From: Bacillota bacterium
GTDB taxonomy: Bacteria > Bacillota > Clostridia > Acetivibrionales > Acetivibrionaceae
DNA: 64,000 nucleotides
Reading direction: 5' to 3'
Assembly: GCA_023398495.1 (NCBI GenBank)
Contig: JAEWSG010000240.1
Location: 1 to 64,000 of the forward strand
Part shown: in pieces, positions 40,940-49,464 of the stretch
How positions within the stretch are numbered: position 1 is the first letter of the stretch
How the letters are laid out: every line of letters starts with the position of its first letter
Notes under the pieces: model-generated
The model's input: the letters and a program-made list of their open reading frames with translations, nothing else
Database searches by the model: none
Told to the model about the DNA's origin: nothing
Position numbers and translations under genes: made by a program

Positions 40940-41782
40940 TTAAAATAACAATATTGACAGGTAGAAGTATACTACAGGAGCTGTAAACAATATACTGTCA
41001 AATCTGTCAAGTACCCCACCGTGACCCGGCATAATATTGCCATAGTCTTTTATCTTAACATACCTCTTGATTGCAGATGCGGACCAGTCTCCAATCTGGG
41101 AAATAATACCACATATGATTCCCAGGATTATAAAATGATACAATGGAATTACATTTTCCGGATTGTTATAGTTCAGATATGCCCCATATATCCCCATAAT
41201 AACAGCACAACCGACTACTCCGCCAATAGAACCCTCTACAGTTTTCTTAGGGCTTATCTCGGGCAAAAGTTTATGTTTCCCAAATAAATACCCGGAAAAA
41301 TAGGCAAAAGTATCTGTTGCAAACGCACCTATAAAAATGAGCCAAACATAATAAAAACCATTACTCATATTTCTTATCGATATAACAAAACTAAACAAAA
41401 ACACTATGTAAAGAATTCCAAATACTGTAGCAGATAAATCCATTATATTAAATTTATTATGTAAAAATATAATATAACAAAATAGAATCAGCAACGCTGA
41501 AAAAACACCCAGAAGAACTGATCTGAAGGAGCATAGAAACTCAATATTCACACCATATTTGTTCAAAGGCCACCTTGAACAAATCAGAAACATATATACT
41601 GAAGCCATATAGCCAACAAATCTAACAGGCTTAAATCCAATATTTGACACAGCACTATAAAATTCGTTCAAAGCCAATATAGACAATAAAAAGATGAACA
41701 TACCGAGTACAATCTGCCCAGACCAAACTACAAAAAAAAGAAATATTGTTCCCGCAATGCCACTAACTACTCTGATTTTCAA
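40940..41782 (-). CDS. cdsA: CdsA, phosphatidate cytidylyltransferase
   Basis: 280-aa membrane protein, about eight TM segments. Makes CDP-diacylglycerol. The signature region SQIGDWSASAIKRYVKIKDYGNIMPGHGGVLDRFDSI is near the C-terminus, with the metal-binding Asp residues. The uppS-cdsA gap is 2 bp. Confidence 0.96.
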   Translation of the reverse strand: MKIRVVSGIAGTIFLFFVVWSGQIVLGMFIFLLSILALNEFYSAVSNIGFKPVRFVGYMASVYMFLICSRWPLNKYGVNIEFLCSFRSVLLGVFSALLILFCYIIFLHNKFNIMDLSATVFGILYIVFLFSFVISIRNMSNGFYYVWLIFIGAFATDTFAYFSGYLFGKHKLLPEISPKKTVEGSIGGVVGCAVIMGIYGAYLNYNNPENVIPLYHFIILGIICGIISQIGDWSASAIKRYVKIKDYGNIMPGHGGVLDRFDSILFTAPVVYFYLSILLF

Positions 41783-41784
41783 TT

Positions 41785-42549
41785 TTATACTCCTCCAAAC
41801 CTACGGTTTCTATACTGATATTCTCTAATTGCTTCTATAATATGTTCTTTCCTAAAATCCGGCCATAATACATCGGTATACCAAAATTCAGTATAGGCCG
41901 ACTGCCATATAAGAAAGTTACTTATTCTCTTCTCTCCACCCGGACGTATCAACAAGTCAGGGTCAGGTGTGTCTTTAGTATATAGTCTTTTTGAAATCAT
42001 TTCCTCATCTATGATGTCATACCTGATCTTCCCTTCAGCAACTTCTTTTGCCAACTCTTTCACTGCATACACTATTTCATCCTTGCCCCCATAATTTATA
42101 GCAATGTTTAAAGTCAGCCCTGAATTGTTTTCAGTAAGCTTTGTAACTCTGACTATCTGTTCCTGTATCTCCTTGCTAAGGATACTTGTATCTCCTATAG
42201 TCCTTATCCTCACACTTCTTCCATCAATATGTTTCTCTGCATTTTTTAAATAATCCAGTAAAAGATCCATCAATGTATCAACTTCATTCTTAGGCCTTTT
42301 CCAGTTCTCTGTAGAAAAAGCGTATACAGTCAAGAACTTTATTCCTATATCCCCACAAAAATGAGCAATTTTATCCAAATTATTAGAACCTTCCTTGTGT
42401 CCTACTGATCTGGGCATTTTCCTTTTCTTTGCCCAACGCCCGTTTCCATCCATAATTATAGCTATATGAGCAGGTAAATTGTCATAATCAATTTCAAAAT
42501 TTATATTCTCTAAATCTCGGTTCTTAAAAAAACTCTTAAAAAAAGACAT
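41785..42549 (-). CDS. uppS: Undecaprenyl diphosphate synthase
   Basis: 254 aa cis-prenyltransferase. Makes the C55 carrier. HIAIIMDGNGRWAKKRKMPRSVGHKEG (about 28-54) has the catalytic Asp and P-loop-like residues. FSTENWKRPKNEVDTLMDLL, INYGGKDEIV, DPDLLIRPGGEKRISNFLIWQSAYTEFWYTDVLWPDF complete the family pattern. It feeds lipid II synthesis by the dcw products. Confidence 0.97.
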   Translation of the reverse strand: MSFFKSFFKNRDLENINFEIDYDNLPAHIAIIMDGNGRWAKKRKMPRSVGHKEGSNNLDKIAHFCGDIGIKFLTVYAFSTENWKRPKNEVDTLMDLLLDYLKNAEKHIDGRSVRIRTIGDTSILSKEIQEQIVRVTKLTENNSGLTLNIAINYGGKDEIVYAVKELAKEVAEGKIRYDIIDEEMISKRLYTKDTPDPDLLIRPGGEKRISNFLIWQSAYTEFWYTDVLWPDFRKEHIIEAIREYQYRNRRFGGV

Positions 42550-42611
42550 CCTAACCTCCTGGTACTCCTAAAGCTAACTTCTGTAAGTCCTGGTAAAATC
42601 GCCAACATAAT

Positions 42612-42680
42612 AACTATAATGAAAAACTCTAAAACTAAAATCAAAGGACGTTTTTCATCTAAATTTGATAGTTATCTATA
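42612..42680. repeat. Dispersed structured repeat A, short copy 3
   Basis: Contains the stem-1 unit of repeat A (GAAAAACTCTAAAACTAAAA through GGACGTTTTTCATC) but lacks the second stem; it is closed instead by ATAACTAT/ATAGTTAT. It sits in the 221-bp spacer before uppS. A solo or internally deleted copy. Confidence 0.7.
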
Positions 42681-42766
42681 AAATACTATTACAATATTAT
42701 AATATACAAACTTCTCAAATAGCAATCAATTTTAAAAAGTCATTTTCCATTATGTCAAAAGCAAAA

Positions 42767-42785
42767 CCCCTCATATTATGAGGGG
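42767..42785 (-). terminator. Terminator after the small gene next to frr
   Basis: CCCCTCAT AAT ATGAGGGG on the minus strand, 8-bp stem, followed by TTTTGCTTTT. The stem overlaps the last codons of the 68-aa gene. Probably ends or attenuates the rpsB-frr transcript before uppS. Confidence 0.8.
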
Positions 42786-42977
42786 CTTACAAATTATCAA
42801 TTCAAACTCAGCATCGTCAGTTTTCCTTATACTTACAACTCTATAATTATCGTCAAAATCATCACACTTAAGTCTTGGAGATGATGTAACTCTTATAGAA
42901 TAATTCTTAATGCAATTACTTTCCAGTATGTTTTTGGCGTCTCCCAATGTAAATCCTATAACATCAGTTACACTCAT
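42771..42977 (-). CDS. Small PASTA-like protein
   Basis: 68 aa, starting at ATG 42977 one base after the frr stop with GAGGT upstream, so coupled to frr. The sequence VTDVIGFTLGDAKNILESN resembles the first helix/strand of a PASTA domain (VP...G.....A...L). The rest (YSIRVTSSPR, YRVVSIRKTD, FELIICKPL) predicts strands. No TM or signal, so it is probably cytoplasmic. Function unknown. A terminator overlaps its end. Confidence 0.65.
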   Translation of the reverse strand: MSVTDVIGFTLGDAKNILESNCIKNYSIRVTSSPRLKCDDFDDNYRVVSIRKTDDAEFELIICKPLII

Positions 42978-42978
42978 A

Positions 42979-43536
42979 TTATACCTCAAGAATTTCAGCG
43001 TCTTTATGCTCAACAATCTTATCAACTTCAGCAATAAATTTATCTGTTAAATTCTGAATATCTTTTTCTGCTGTTTTAAGATCGTCTTCTGTCAATTCTC
43101 CATCCTTTTTAAGTGCCTTCATTTGTTCCATGCCGTCTCTTCTTATTGCCCTTATTGCAACCTTTGCGTCTTCACCATACTTCTTTACATGCTTTGTAAG
43201 CTCTTTTCTTCTTTCTTCAGTAAGCATCGGAAATATCAATCTTATAACTTTTCCGTCATTGTTTGGATTTATACCAATATCCGACTTTTGTATTTCTTTT
43301 TCAATTTCCTTAATCATTTTTGCTTCCCAGGGCTGTATCATAATTACTCTCGCCTCAGGTACAGAAATGCTGGCAATCTGATTAATAGGTGTCGGTGTTC
43401 CATAGTAGTCTACTGTCAGCTTATCGAGTATTGCAGGATTCGCACGTCCAGCCCTTACACCTGCCAACTCGTCCTTTAAGACATGAATGGTTTTTTTCAT
43501 TTTTTCTTCAATACTCTTATACTCTTCCCTAGACAT
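42979..43536 (-). CDS. frr: Ribosome recycling factor
   Basis: 185 aa. LAGVRAGRANPAILDKLTVDYYGTPTPINQIASISVPEAR (about 25-64), IRLIFPMLTEERRKELTKHVKKYGEDAKVAIRAIRRD are hallmarks. Splits post-termination ribosomes with EF-G. ATG 43536 follows GGAGGAGG. Confidence 0.97.
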   Translation of the reverse strand: MSREEYKSIEEKMKKTIHVLKDELAGVRAGRANPAILDKLTVDYYGTPTPINQIASISVPEARVIMIQPWEAKMIKEIEKEIQKSDIGINPNNDGKVIRLIFPMLTEERRKELTKHVKKYGEDAKVAIRAIRRDGMEQMKALKKDGELTEDDLKTAEKDIQNLTDKFIAEVDKIVEHKDAEILEV

Positions 43537-43605
43537 ATTATTCCTCCTCCAATTATTTGGCATTTTGAAAATAAGGCTTTTACCTTAAATTTTACACATT
43601 ACTTA

Positions 43606-44313
43606 TTACTTAATTGATGTACCAATGTTCTCTCCCTTAACAACCCTGATAATATTGTCCGGTTTATCAAGACCAAATACGATAATTGGTATCTTGTTAT
43701 CCTTGCACAGAGAAGCAGCAGTTGAATCCATAACTCCAAGCTCTTTATTAAGCACATCCAAAAAGGATAGTTTGTCAAATTTTACTGCATTAGGATTAGT
43801 GTTCGGGTCACTATCATAAACACCATCTACCTTCTTAGCAAGTAAAATCACTTCTGCATCTATTTCTGCAGCCCTGAGTGCTGCTGTAGTATCAGTAGAA
43901 AAATAAGGATTTCCCGTACCACACGCAAATATAACAATCCTTCCTTTTTCCAAGTGTCTGACAGATTTTCTTCTTATATAAGGCTCAGCAATTTGCCTCA
44001 TTTCTATGGCAGTTTGAACCCTTGTAGGTATACCCCTGGATTCAAGTGAATCTTGTAGGCCTAAAGCATTAATAACAGTAGCAAGCATGCCCATATGGTC
44101 AGCTGTAGTTCGATCCATACCTTTACCGCTTCGTCCCCTCCAGAAATTACCTCCTCCTACAACTATCGCAATTTCAACACCCAAGTCATGCAACTCTTTA
44201 ATTCTATCAGATATACCATTAATTGTCTCTGTATTAAGTCCTTGCTTTTGTTCACCCGCCAATGCTTCTCCACTGATCTTTAGCATAATTCTTTTGTACT
44301 TTATTGCTGACAT
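43606..44313 (-). CDS. pyrH: UMP kinase
   Basis: 235 aa. RIMLKISGEALAG, VVGGGNFWRGR, MDRTTADHMGMLATVINALGLQDSLE, FACGTGNPYFSTDTTAALRAAEI and AKKVDGVYDSDP are diagnostic of the bacterial hexameric UMP kinase. ATG 44313 follows AAAGGAGA. A strong hairpin lies between tsf and this gene. Confidence 0.97.
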   Translation of the reverse strand: MSAIKYKRIMLKISGEALAGEQKQGLNTETINGISDRIKELHDLGVEIAIVVGGGNFWRGRSGKGMDRTTADHMGMLATVINALGLQDSLESRGIPTRVQTAIEMRQIAEPYIRRKSVRHLEKGRIVIFACGTGNPYFSTDTTAALRAAEIDAEVILLAKKVDGVYDSDPNTNPNAVKFDKLSFLDVLNKELGVMDSTAASLCKDNKIPIIVFGLDKPDNIIRVVKGENIGTSIK

Positions 44314-44375
44314 CAAAACTTCTCCTTTCAAAACAGGACACCGAATTTTCAAATCTCTCAAAAAAGGAACATATA

Positions 44376-44403
44376 ATACAAATTATATGTTCCTTTTTAT
44401 TTG
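44376..44403 (-). terminator. Hairpin in the tsf-pyrH spacer
   Basis: GGAACATATAAT TTGT ATTATATGTTCC on the minus strand: perfect 12-bp stem, followed by TTTTTTG. The plus strand also has a T-run after it. Likely partial terminator that lowers pyrH and frr relative to rpsB-tsf. Confidence 0.75.
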
Positions 44404-44410
44404 TTAATAA

Positions 44411-45058
44411 TTACTGTCCGATTTGTTTCATAACTTCATCTGCAAAGTTTTCTTCTTTTTTCTCTATTCCTTCTCCTCTTTCAAACCTTACAAATCTTCT
44501 GATACTGATATTCTCACCAATTGCTGCAATTTTTTCAGTCAAAAGCTGTTGTATTGTTTTGTCAGGATCCTTAACAAAAGGCTGCTCTAAAAGACATATT
44601 TCCTTATAATACTTATCTATTCTACCTTCAACCATCTTATCCACAATCTTTTCAGGTTTACCTTCATTTAAAGCCTGAGCTCTTAAAATCTCTTTTTCTT
44701 TATCAATATTCTCATTTGGTACTTCTTCTCTTCTTACGAATTCAGGTTTTGCAGCTGCGATCTGCATAGCCACATCTTTTACAAATGCTTTGAATTCTTC
44801 ATTTTTTGCAGCAAAGTCTGTTTCAGTATTAATCTCAACCAAAACTCCTATTCTACCGTCACCATGGATATATGAATCAACAACACCTTCAGCAGCAATT
44901 CTTCCAGCTTTCTTACCGGCCTTTGCAATTCCTCTTTCTCTCAATAGCTCGATCGCTTTAGCCATATCTCCATTAGCATCGGTAAGCGCCTTCTTACAAT
45001 CCATCATACCTGCCCCTGTACTTTCACGGAGCTGCTTCACCATATCTGCAGTAATCAT
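44411..45058 (-). CDS. tsf: Elongation factor Ts
   Basis: 215 aa, the short EF-Ts form. VKQLRESTGAGMMDCKKALTDANGDMAKAIELLRERGIAKAGKKAGR (about 5-51), the EF-Tu contact TDFAAKNEEF (about 80-89). Nucleotide exchange factor of EF-Tu. Follows rpsB after a 192-bp spacer with an attenuator-like hairpin. Confidence 0.97.
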   Translation of the reverse strand: MITADMVKQLRESTGAGMMDCKKALTDANGDMAKAIELLRERGIAKAGKKAGRIAAEGVVDSYIHGDGRIGVLVEINTETDFAAKNEEFKAFVKDVAMQIAAAKPEFVRREEVPNENIDKEKEILRAQALNEGKPEKIVDKMVEGRIDKYYKEICLLEQPFVKDPDKTIQQLLTEKIAAIGENISIRRFVRFERGEGIEKKEENFADEVMKQIGQ

Positions 45059-45145
45059 ATGTATTCCTCCAAACCGTATTTATTTTTATATTAATATTAA
45101 TCTATTCAATCACAAAAAATATACATCAAACAGCATCTTTCTATT

Positions 45146-45184
45146 AAAAAACCCGCCTCCATCTCTGTTAAGACTGAAGGCAGG
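45146..45184 (-). terminator. Attenuator-like hairpin between rpsB and tsf
   Basis: Minus strand: CCTGCCTTCAGTCTTAAC followed by AGAGATGGAGGCGGG and TTTTTT. The two arms pair with few mismatches. Reads as an intrinsic terminator inside the rpsB-tsf operon, probably partial. Confidence 0.7.
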
Positions 45185-45250
45185 ATTTTGGAATACTAAA
45201 AACGTAGCTTTCAATAAAATTTAAAGCTAGCAACCAGCAATTCCTTACAT

Positions 45251-46006
45251 TTACGCCTCTACAGAAACTTCTTCTACAGCTTCAACTTCCGGTCCAGATG
45301 TCTCCTGTGCAACTGAAAGCTGTTCTCCCTGTCTTCCTTCAATTATAGCATCTGCCATCTTAGCTGCAATTAATTTAACTGCTCTTATTGCATCATCATT
45401 ACCTGGTATTACATAATCTACTTCATCAGGGTCACAGTTTGTATCAACAATAGCTACAACCGGAATACCTAAAGATCTTGCTTCCAATATAGCATTTCTT
45501 TCTTTTCTTGGGTCTACAATAAATAATGCACCAGGAAGGCCCTTCATATCCTTTATACCACCAAGGTATTTTTCAAGTTTTTCCATTTCACCTTTTAGTT
45601 TTATTACTTCTTTCTTAGGTAAAACATCAAATACTCCTTCTGATTCCATTCTTTCTAACTCTTTTAGCCTGTTTATTCTAGTTTTGATGGTCTTGAAGTT
45701 TGTCAACATTCCACCTAACCATCTTGCATTTACAAAGTACTGATCTGATCTTTCTGCTTCTTCCTTAATTGAATCCTGAGCTTGTTTCTTTGTTCCGACA
45801 AACAAAACTCCCTGACCGTTCATAGCTACTTCTCTAATAAAATAGTAAGCTTCTTCTACCTTTTTCACCGTTTTCTGAAGATCAATGATATAAATACCAT
45901 TTCTTTCTGTGAAAATGTACTCGGCCATTTTAGGATTCCATCTTCTAGTCTGGTGTCCGAAATGAACACCTGCTTCTAACAACTGCTTCATTGAAATTAC
46001 TGACAT
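45251..46006 (-). CDS. rpsB: 30S ribosomal protein S2
   Basis: 251 aa. MKQLLEAGVHFGHQTRRWNPKM at the N-terminus, GTKKQAQDSIKEEAERSDQYFVNARWLGGMLTNF, PGALFIVDPRKERNAI, PVVAIVDTNCDPDEVDYVIPGNDDAIRAV. ATG 46006 follows GGAGGTGT. Head of the rpsB-ispG run; the Glu-rich C-terminal tail is normal variation. Confidence 0.97.
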   Translation of the reverse strand: MSVISMKQLLEAGVHFGHQTRRWNPKMAEYIFTERNGIYIIDLQKTVKKVEEAYYFIREVAMNGQGVLFVGTKKQAQDSIKEEAERSDQYFVNARWLGGMLTNFKTIKTRINRLKELERMESEGVFDVLPKKEVIKLKGEMEKLEKYLGGIKDMKGLPGALFIVDPRKERNAILEARSLGIPVVAIVDTNCDPDEVDYVIPGNDDAIRAVKLIAAKMADAIIEGRQGEQLSVAQETSGPEVEAVEEVSVEA

Positions 46007-46113
46007 TAATAATACACCTCCGAATGTTTTATACCTCCGCAATAATCATCTTTATAGGAAACCATTTCTGGCAACATCCCATAAATCATACTGCGTGCGT
46101 ATTTTCGTTTAGT

Positions 46114-46142
46114 AGTATAACACATAGTTTTCATTTTATCAA
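46114..46142 (-). promoter_or_regulatory. Promoter of rpsB
   Basis: Minus strand: TTGATA (46142-46137), 17-bp spacer, TATACT (46119-46114). Gives a leader of about 100 nt before S2. This leader may hold an autoregulatory S2 structure, but I do not recognise a defined one. Confidence 0.7.
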
Positions 46143-46180
46143 CAAAATTTTGATAATTTACTTCGTTTCAAAACATGTAA

Positions 46181-46210
46181 TTGACAATATAGGAACTCAT
46201 ACTTTAGAAT
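46181..46210 (+). promoter_or_regulatory. Promoter of typA
   Basis: TTGACA (46181-46186), 18-bp spacer, TAGAAT (46205-46210), about 55 bp before the GTG start; divergent from the rpsB promoter. Confidence 0.65.
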
Positions 46211-46265
46211 AGTAAGTTAGAATAGTTATACTAATTCTTAATTTTATTGAACGAAGGAGATTTTT

Positions 46266-48086
46266 GTGAGTAATTCAAGAACGAATATAAGAAATGTTGC
46301 AATTATAGCCCATGTTGACCATGGCAAGACCACTCTTGTGGATGGGCTGCTTAGACAAAGCGGTATCTTTAGAGAAAATGAGCAGGTAGCAGAAAGAGTC
46401 ATGGATTCTAATGACCTAGAAAGAGAACGAGGCATAACAATTCTTTCAAAAAACACTGCAGTAACTTATAAAGATATAAAAATTAATATTGTTGACACGC
46501 CAGGTCATGCTGACTTCGGGGGAGAAGTTGAACGTGTATTGAAAATGGTTGACGGAGTTCTTTTGCTGGTTGATTCCTTTGAAGGAACAATGCCCCAGAC
46601 AAGATTTGTGTTGAGGAAAGCTCTGCAACTCAATTTAAAACCTATTGTAGTTATAAACAAAATTGATAGACCTGAAGCCAGGCCGCACGAAGTGCTTGAT
46701 GAAGTATTGGACCTATTTATTGAACTTGGTGCTGACGATCATCAGCTTGAATTCCCTGTAGTATATGCTTCTTCAAGAGAAGGCTATGCTGTTTTGGACT
46801 TAAAAGATAAACCTGAAAACCTTATCCCACTGTTTGAAACAATAATAGAAAACGTACCTTCACCGGAAGGATCTCCGGACGAGCCTCTTCAGTTTCTTGT
46901 ATCAAGTATTGATTATGATGAATACGTCGGAAGAATAGCCGTTGGAAGAATAGAGAGAGGAACAATACAGGCGGGTCAGCAGACAGTCCTATGCAGAACT
47001 GACGGAAGTACTCAGAATATAAAAATAAGTAAACTTTATACCTTTAGCGGGTTAAAACGAGTTGAAACTCCAGCTTCTTCTGTCGGTGACATTATAGCTA
47101 TTGCCGGAATCGGAAATATAACAATAGGAGAAACAGTATGTGATGTTAACAACCCGGATCCACTTCCCTTTATTGACATTGATGAACCAACAATATCAAT
47201 GACCTTTAGTGTTAATAACAGCCCATTTGCCGGCAGAGAAGGCTCATATGTAACTTCCAGGCACTTAAGGGACAGGCTTTTTAAAGAACTAGAAACAAAT
47301 GTCAGCTTAAGAGTTGAAGAAACCGAGTCTCCTGATTCCTTTAAAGTATCGGGCAGAGGAGAGCTTCACCTTTCAATACTCATTGAGACAATGAGAAGGC
47401 AAGGTTATGAATTTCAGGTATCAAAACCTACTGTTATATACAAGGAAGTTGACGGCGAAAGATATGAACCCATTGAATACCTTATTATTGATGTACCCGA
47501 AGATTTCATGGGTGTTGTCATGGAGAAGCTTGGCACGAGAAAAGCTGAAATGGCAAACATGCACTCGGCTCAACAGGGTTATATGCGTCTTGAATTCAGA
47601 ATTCCTGCGAGGGGATTAATTGGTTACAGATCTGAATTTTTGACGGATACAAAAGGTAATGGTATAATGAATCATGTATTTCATGATTTTGAACCTTTTC
47701 GTGGGGAAATTTTTGACAGACAGAGAGGTTCAATGATCGCCTGGGAAAACGGAGAAGCTGTTACTTATGGGTTGTATAATGCACAAGAAAGAGGTTCTCT
47801 CTTTATTACCCCCGGCACAAATGTATATGAAGGCATGATAGTTGGGGAAAATGCAAGATCTGAAGATATAGTTGTAAACGTATGTAAGAAAAAGCATGTT
47901 ACAAACATGAGAGCATCAGGTTCGGATGAAGCATTAAGGCTCACACCACCAATATTAATGAGTCTTGAACAGGCATTGGAGTTTATTGCTGATGACGAGC
48001 TTGTCGAGATTACTCCTGAAAACATCAGACTAAGGAAAAGAATTTTAAATTCTGAGCAAAGAGCAAAAACTCGTAACAAAGCATAA
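46266..48086 (+). CDS. typA: TypA/BipA ribosome-associated GTPase
   Basis: 606 aa translational GTPase. GTG start with AAGGAG upstream. G1 AHVDHGKTTLVDGLL (about 15-29), RERGITI, DTPGHADFGGEVER, NKIDRPEARP, then domain II, EF-G-like domains and a BipA C-terminal domain with GFRGEIFDRQRGSM-like PFRGEIFDRQRGSMIAWENG and SDEALRLTPP. Acts in 50S assembly and stress adaptation. Confidence 0.97.
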   Translation: MSNSRTNIRNVAIIAHVDHGKTTLVDGLLRQSGIFRENEQVAERVMDSNDLERERGITILSKNTAVTYKDIKINIVDTPGHADFGGEVERVLKMVDGVLLLVDSFEGTMPQTRFVLRKALQLNLKPIVVINKIDRPEARPHEVLDEVLDLFIELGADDHQLEFPVVYASSREGYAVLDLKDKPENLIPLFETIIENVPSPEGSPDEPLQFLVSSIDYDEYVGRIAVGRIERGTIQAGQQTVLCRTDGSTQNIKISKLYTFSGLKRVETPASSVGDIIAIAGIGNITIGETVCDVNNPDPLPFIDIDEPTISMTFSVNNSPFAGREGSYVTSRHLRDRLFKELETNVSLRVEETESPDSFKVSGRGELHLSILIETMRRQGYEFQVSKPTVIYKEVDGERYEPIEYLIIDVPEDFMGVVMEKLGTRKAEMANMHSAQQGYMRLEFRIPARGLIGYRSEFLTDTKGNGIMNHVFHDFEPFRGEIFDRQRGSMIAWENGEAVTYGLYNAQERGSLFITPGTNVYEGMIVGENARSEDIVVNVCKKKHVTNMRASGSDEALRLTPPILMSLEQALEFIADDELVEITPENIRLRKRILNSEQRAKTRNKA

Positions 48087-48153
48087 ATTATTTTTAAGGT
48101 GATTTTTGTAAGAAATATTTTATAAACTTTTTAAAAGTAAAGTGGTGATTTTA

Positions 48154-49296
48154 ATGAAATCGGAAACTGGCGTTATAAAAAAACAAAAGAAAAGAAAAAA
48201 AGGGAGTGGCTTGAAATCATTTTTAGTTTATTTCCTTATATTTACACTTCTTTTTACTATAACTTGTGCTGTTTCCTATAGTTTGATTTTAAAAGCTGAA
48301 AACGTGGCTGATGAGGATACAGAGGTCATTGTTGATGCTGTTAATGGTATTGAAATCACAATTCCTCGTGGTTCAAGTACCTCTGACATAGCTAATATTT
48401 TAAAGGAAAATGAAATAATTTCGTGGCCGTCTATTTTTAAACTTCAATCTAAAATAAACGGATATGATGACACATATATGTCAGGAAAACATATTGTCAG
48501 CAAAGATCTCAACTATGATCAGCTAATGAGAGTATTGTCAAGCAACCCTGTCAGCATAAATGTAACAATACGTGAAGATTATTACTTAGATCAGGTTCTT
48601 GACACCCTAAGCAACAAAAAGCTAATTGATAAGAACAATTTCATTAAATCAATGAAAAATGAAAAGTTTGACTACGATTTCATTGAACAGATACCTGAAA
48701 GAGAAGACAAGCTAGAAGGTTACTTGTTCCCGGACACTTACTTTTTTGATCCTAATTCAACAGATCGTGAAATAATAACTAAATTTTTAGACAATTTTGA
48801 CACCAAATTTAAGCTTGATTATTATGCCCGGGCTCAAGAACTCAATATGACTGTTGACCAGATAATAACTCTCGCATCAATAATTGAGAAAGAGGCTACT
48901 CTACCTGAGGAAAAAAGCATTATTTCAAGTGTTTTTCATAACAGGCTTAAGAGCAAAGATCCTTCTTTAAAAAAATTACAAACTGATGCAACCCTACAGT
49001 ATATTCTGTACAAAAAAGAGGGAAAAATAAAAGAGAAGCTCAGTACAAAGGATACACAAATTGATCATCCGTATAACACCTACATTTATGAAGGGCTGCC
49101 TCCAGGTCCGATATGCAACCCGGGACTTGAGTCAATTGAAGCTGCACTATATCCGGATGAGGAATCCCTGTATTATTACTTTGTTGCGAGAGGCGATGGC
49201 AGCCATGAGTTTTCAAAAACTTTAAGTGAACATGAAGCTGCTGTCAAAAAGTACAGTGAAACAATTGAAGAACCTGAAATTACCGAGGAAGAGTAA
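48154..49296 (+). CDS. mltG: MltG endolytic murein transglycosylase
   Basis: 380 aa. Basic cytoplasmic start, one TM (about 21-43), a LysM-like subdomain, then YceG/MltG domain with LEGYLFPDTYFFDP, catalytic region ASIIEKEATLPEE, SVFHNRL, LQTDATLQYIL and YNTYIYEGLPPGPICNPGLESIEAALYP. It cuts nascent glycan strands and sets their length. ATG 48154 follows GTGGTGA. The order mltG-yrrM-U32-PBP mirrors Bacillus yrrL-yrrM-yrrNO-yrrR. Confidence 0.95.
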   Translation: MKSETGVIKKQKKRKKGSGLKSFLVYFLIFTLLFTITCAVSYSLILKAENVADEDTEVIVDAVNGIEITIPRGSSTSDIANILKENEIISWPSIFKLQSKINGYDDTYMSGKHIVSKDLNYDQLMRVLSSNPVSINVTIREDYYLDQVLDTLSNKKLIDKNNFIKSMKNEKFDYDFIEQIPEREDKLEGYLFPDTYFFDPNSTDREIITKFLDNFDTKFKLDYYARAQELNMTVDQIITLASIIEKEATLPEEKSIISSVFHNRLKSKDPSLKKLQTDATLQYILYKKEGKIKEKLSTKDTQIDHPYNTYIYEGLPPGPICNPGLESIEAALYPDEESLYYYFVARGDGSHEFSKTLSEHEAAVKKYSETIEEPEITEEE

Positions 49297-49415
49297 ATTT
49301 TCCGGTATTTCGTATAAGTTGCAATTGAACCAATACATTAAGCGTGACTTATAAATAGTTGAGCAATATTTATTAGATCAAAGAGCTATTGCGAAAAATA
49401 TAGTAATTATTTATC

Positions 49416-49446
49416 AAATTGTGAGGTCTAAAACCTCACAATTTTT
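49416..49446 (+). terminator. Intrinsic terminator/attenuator before yrrM homologue
   Basis: AAATTGTGAGGT CTAAA ACCTCACAATTT, perfect 12-bp stem, then TTTTT at 49442-49446 counting the stem's edge. It lies immediately before the RBS of the methyltransferase gene, so it either ends mltG transcription or acts as an attenuator. Confidence 0.8.
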
Positions 49447-49464
49447 ATGAGGACGGAAACTTTT

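Noticed and set aside
46006..46265. Known S2-leader riboregulator
   Set aside because: I see a leader of suitable length but no structure I could name with confidence.
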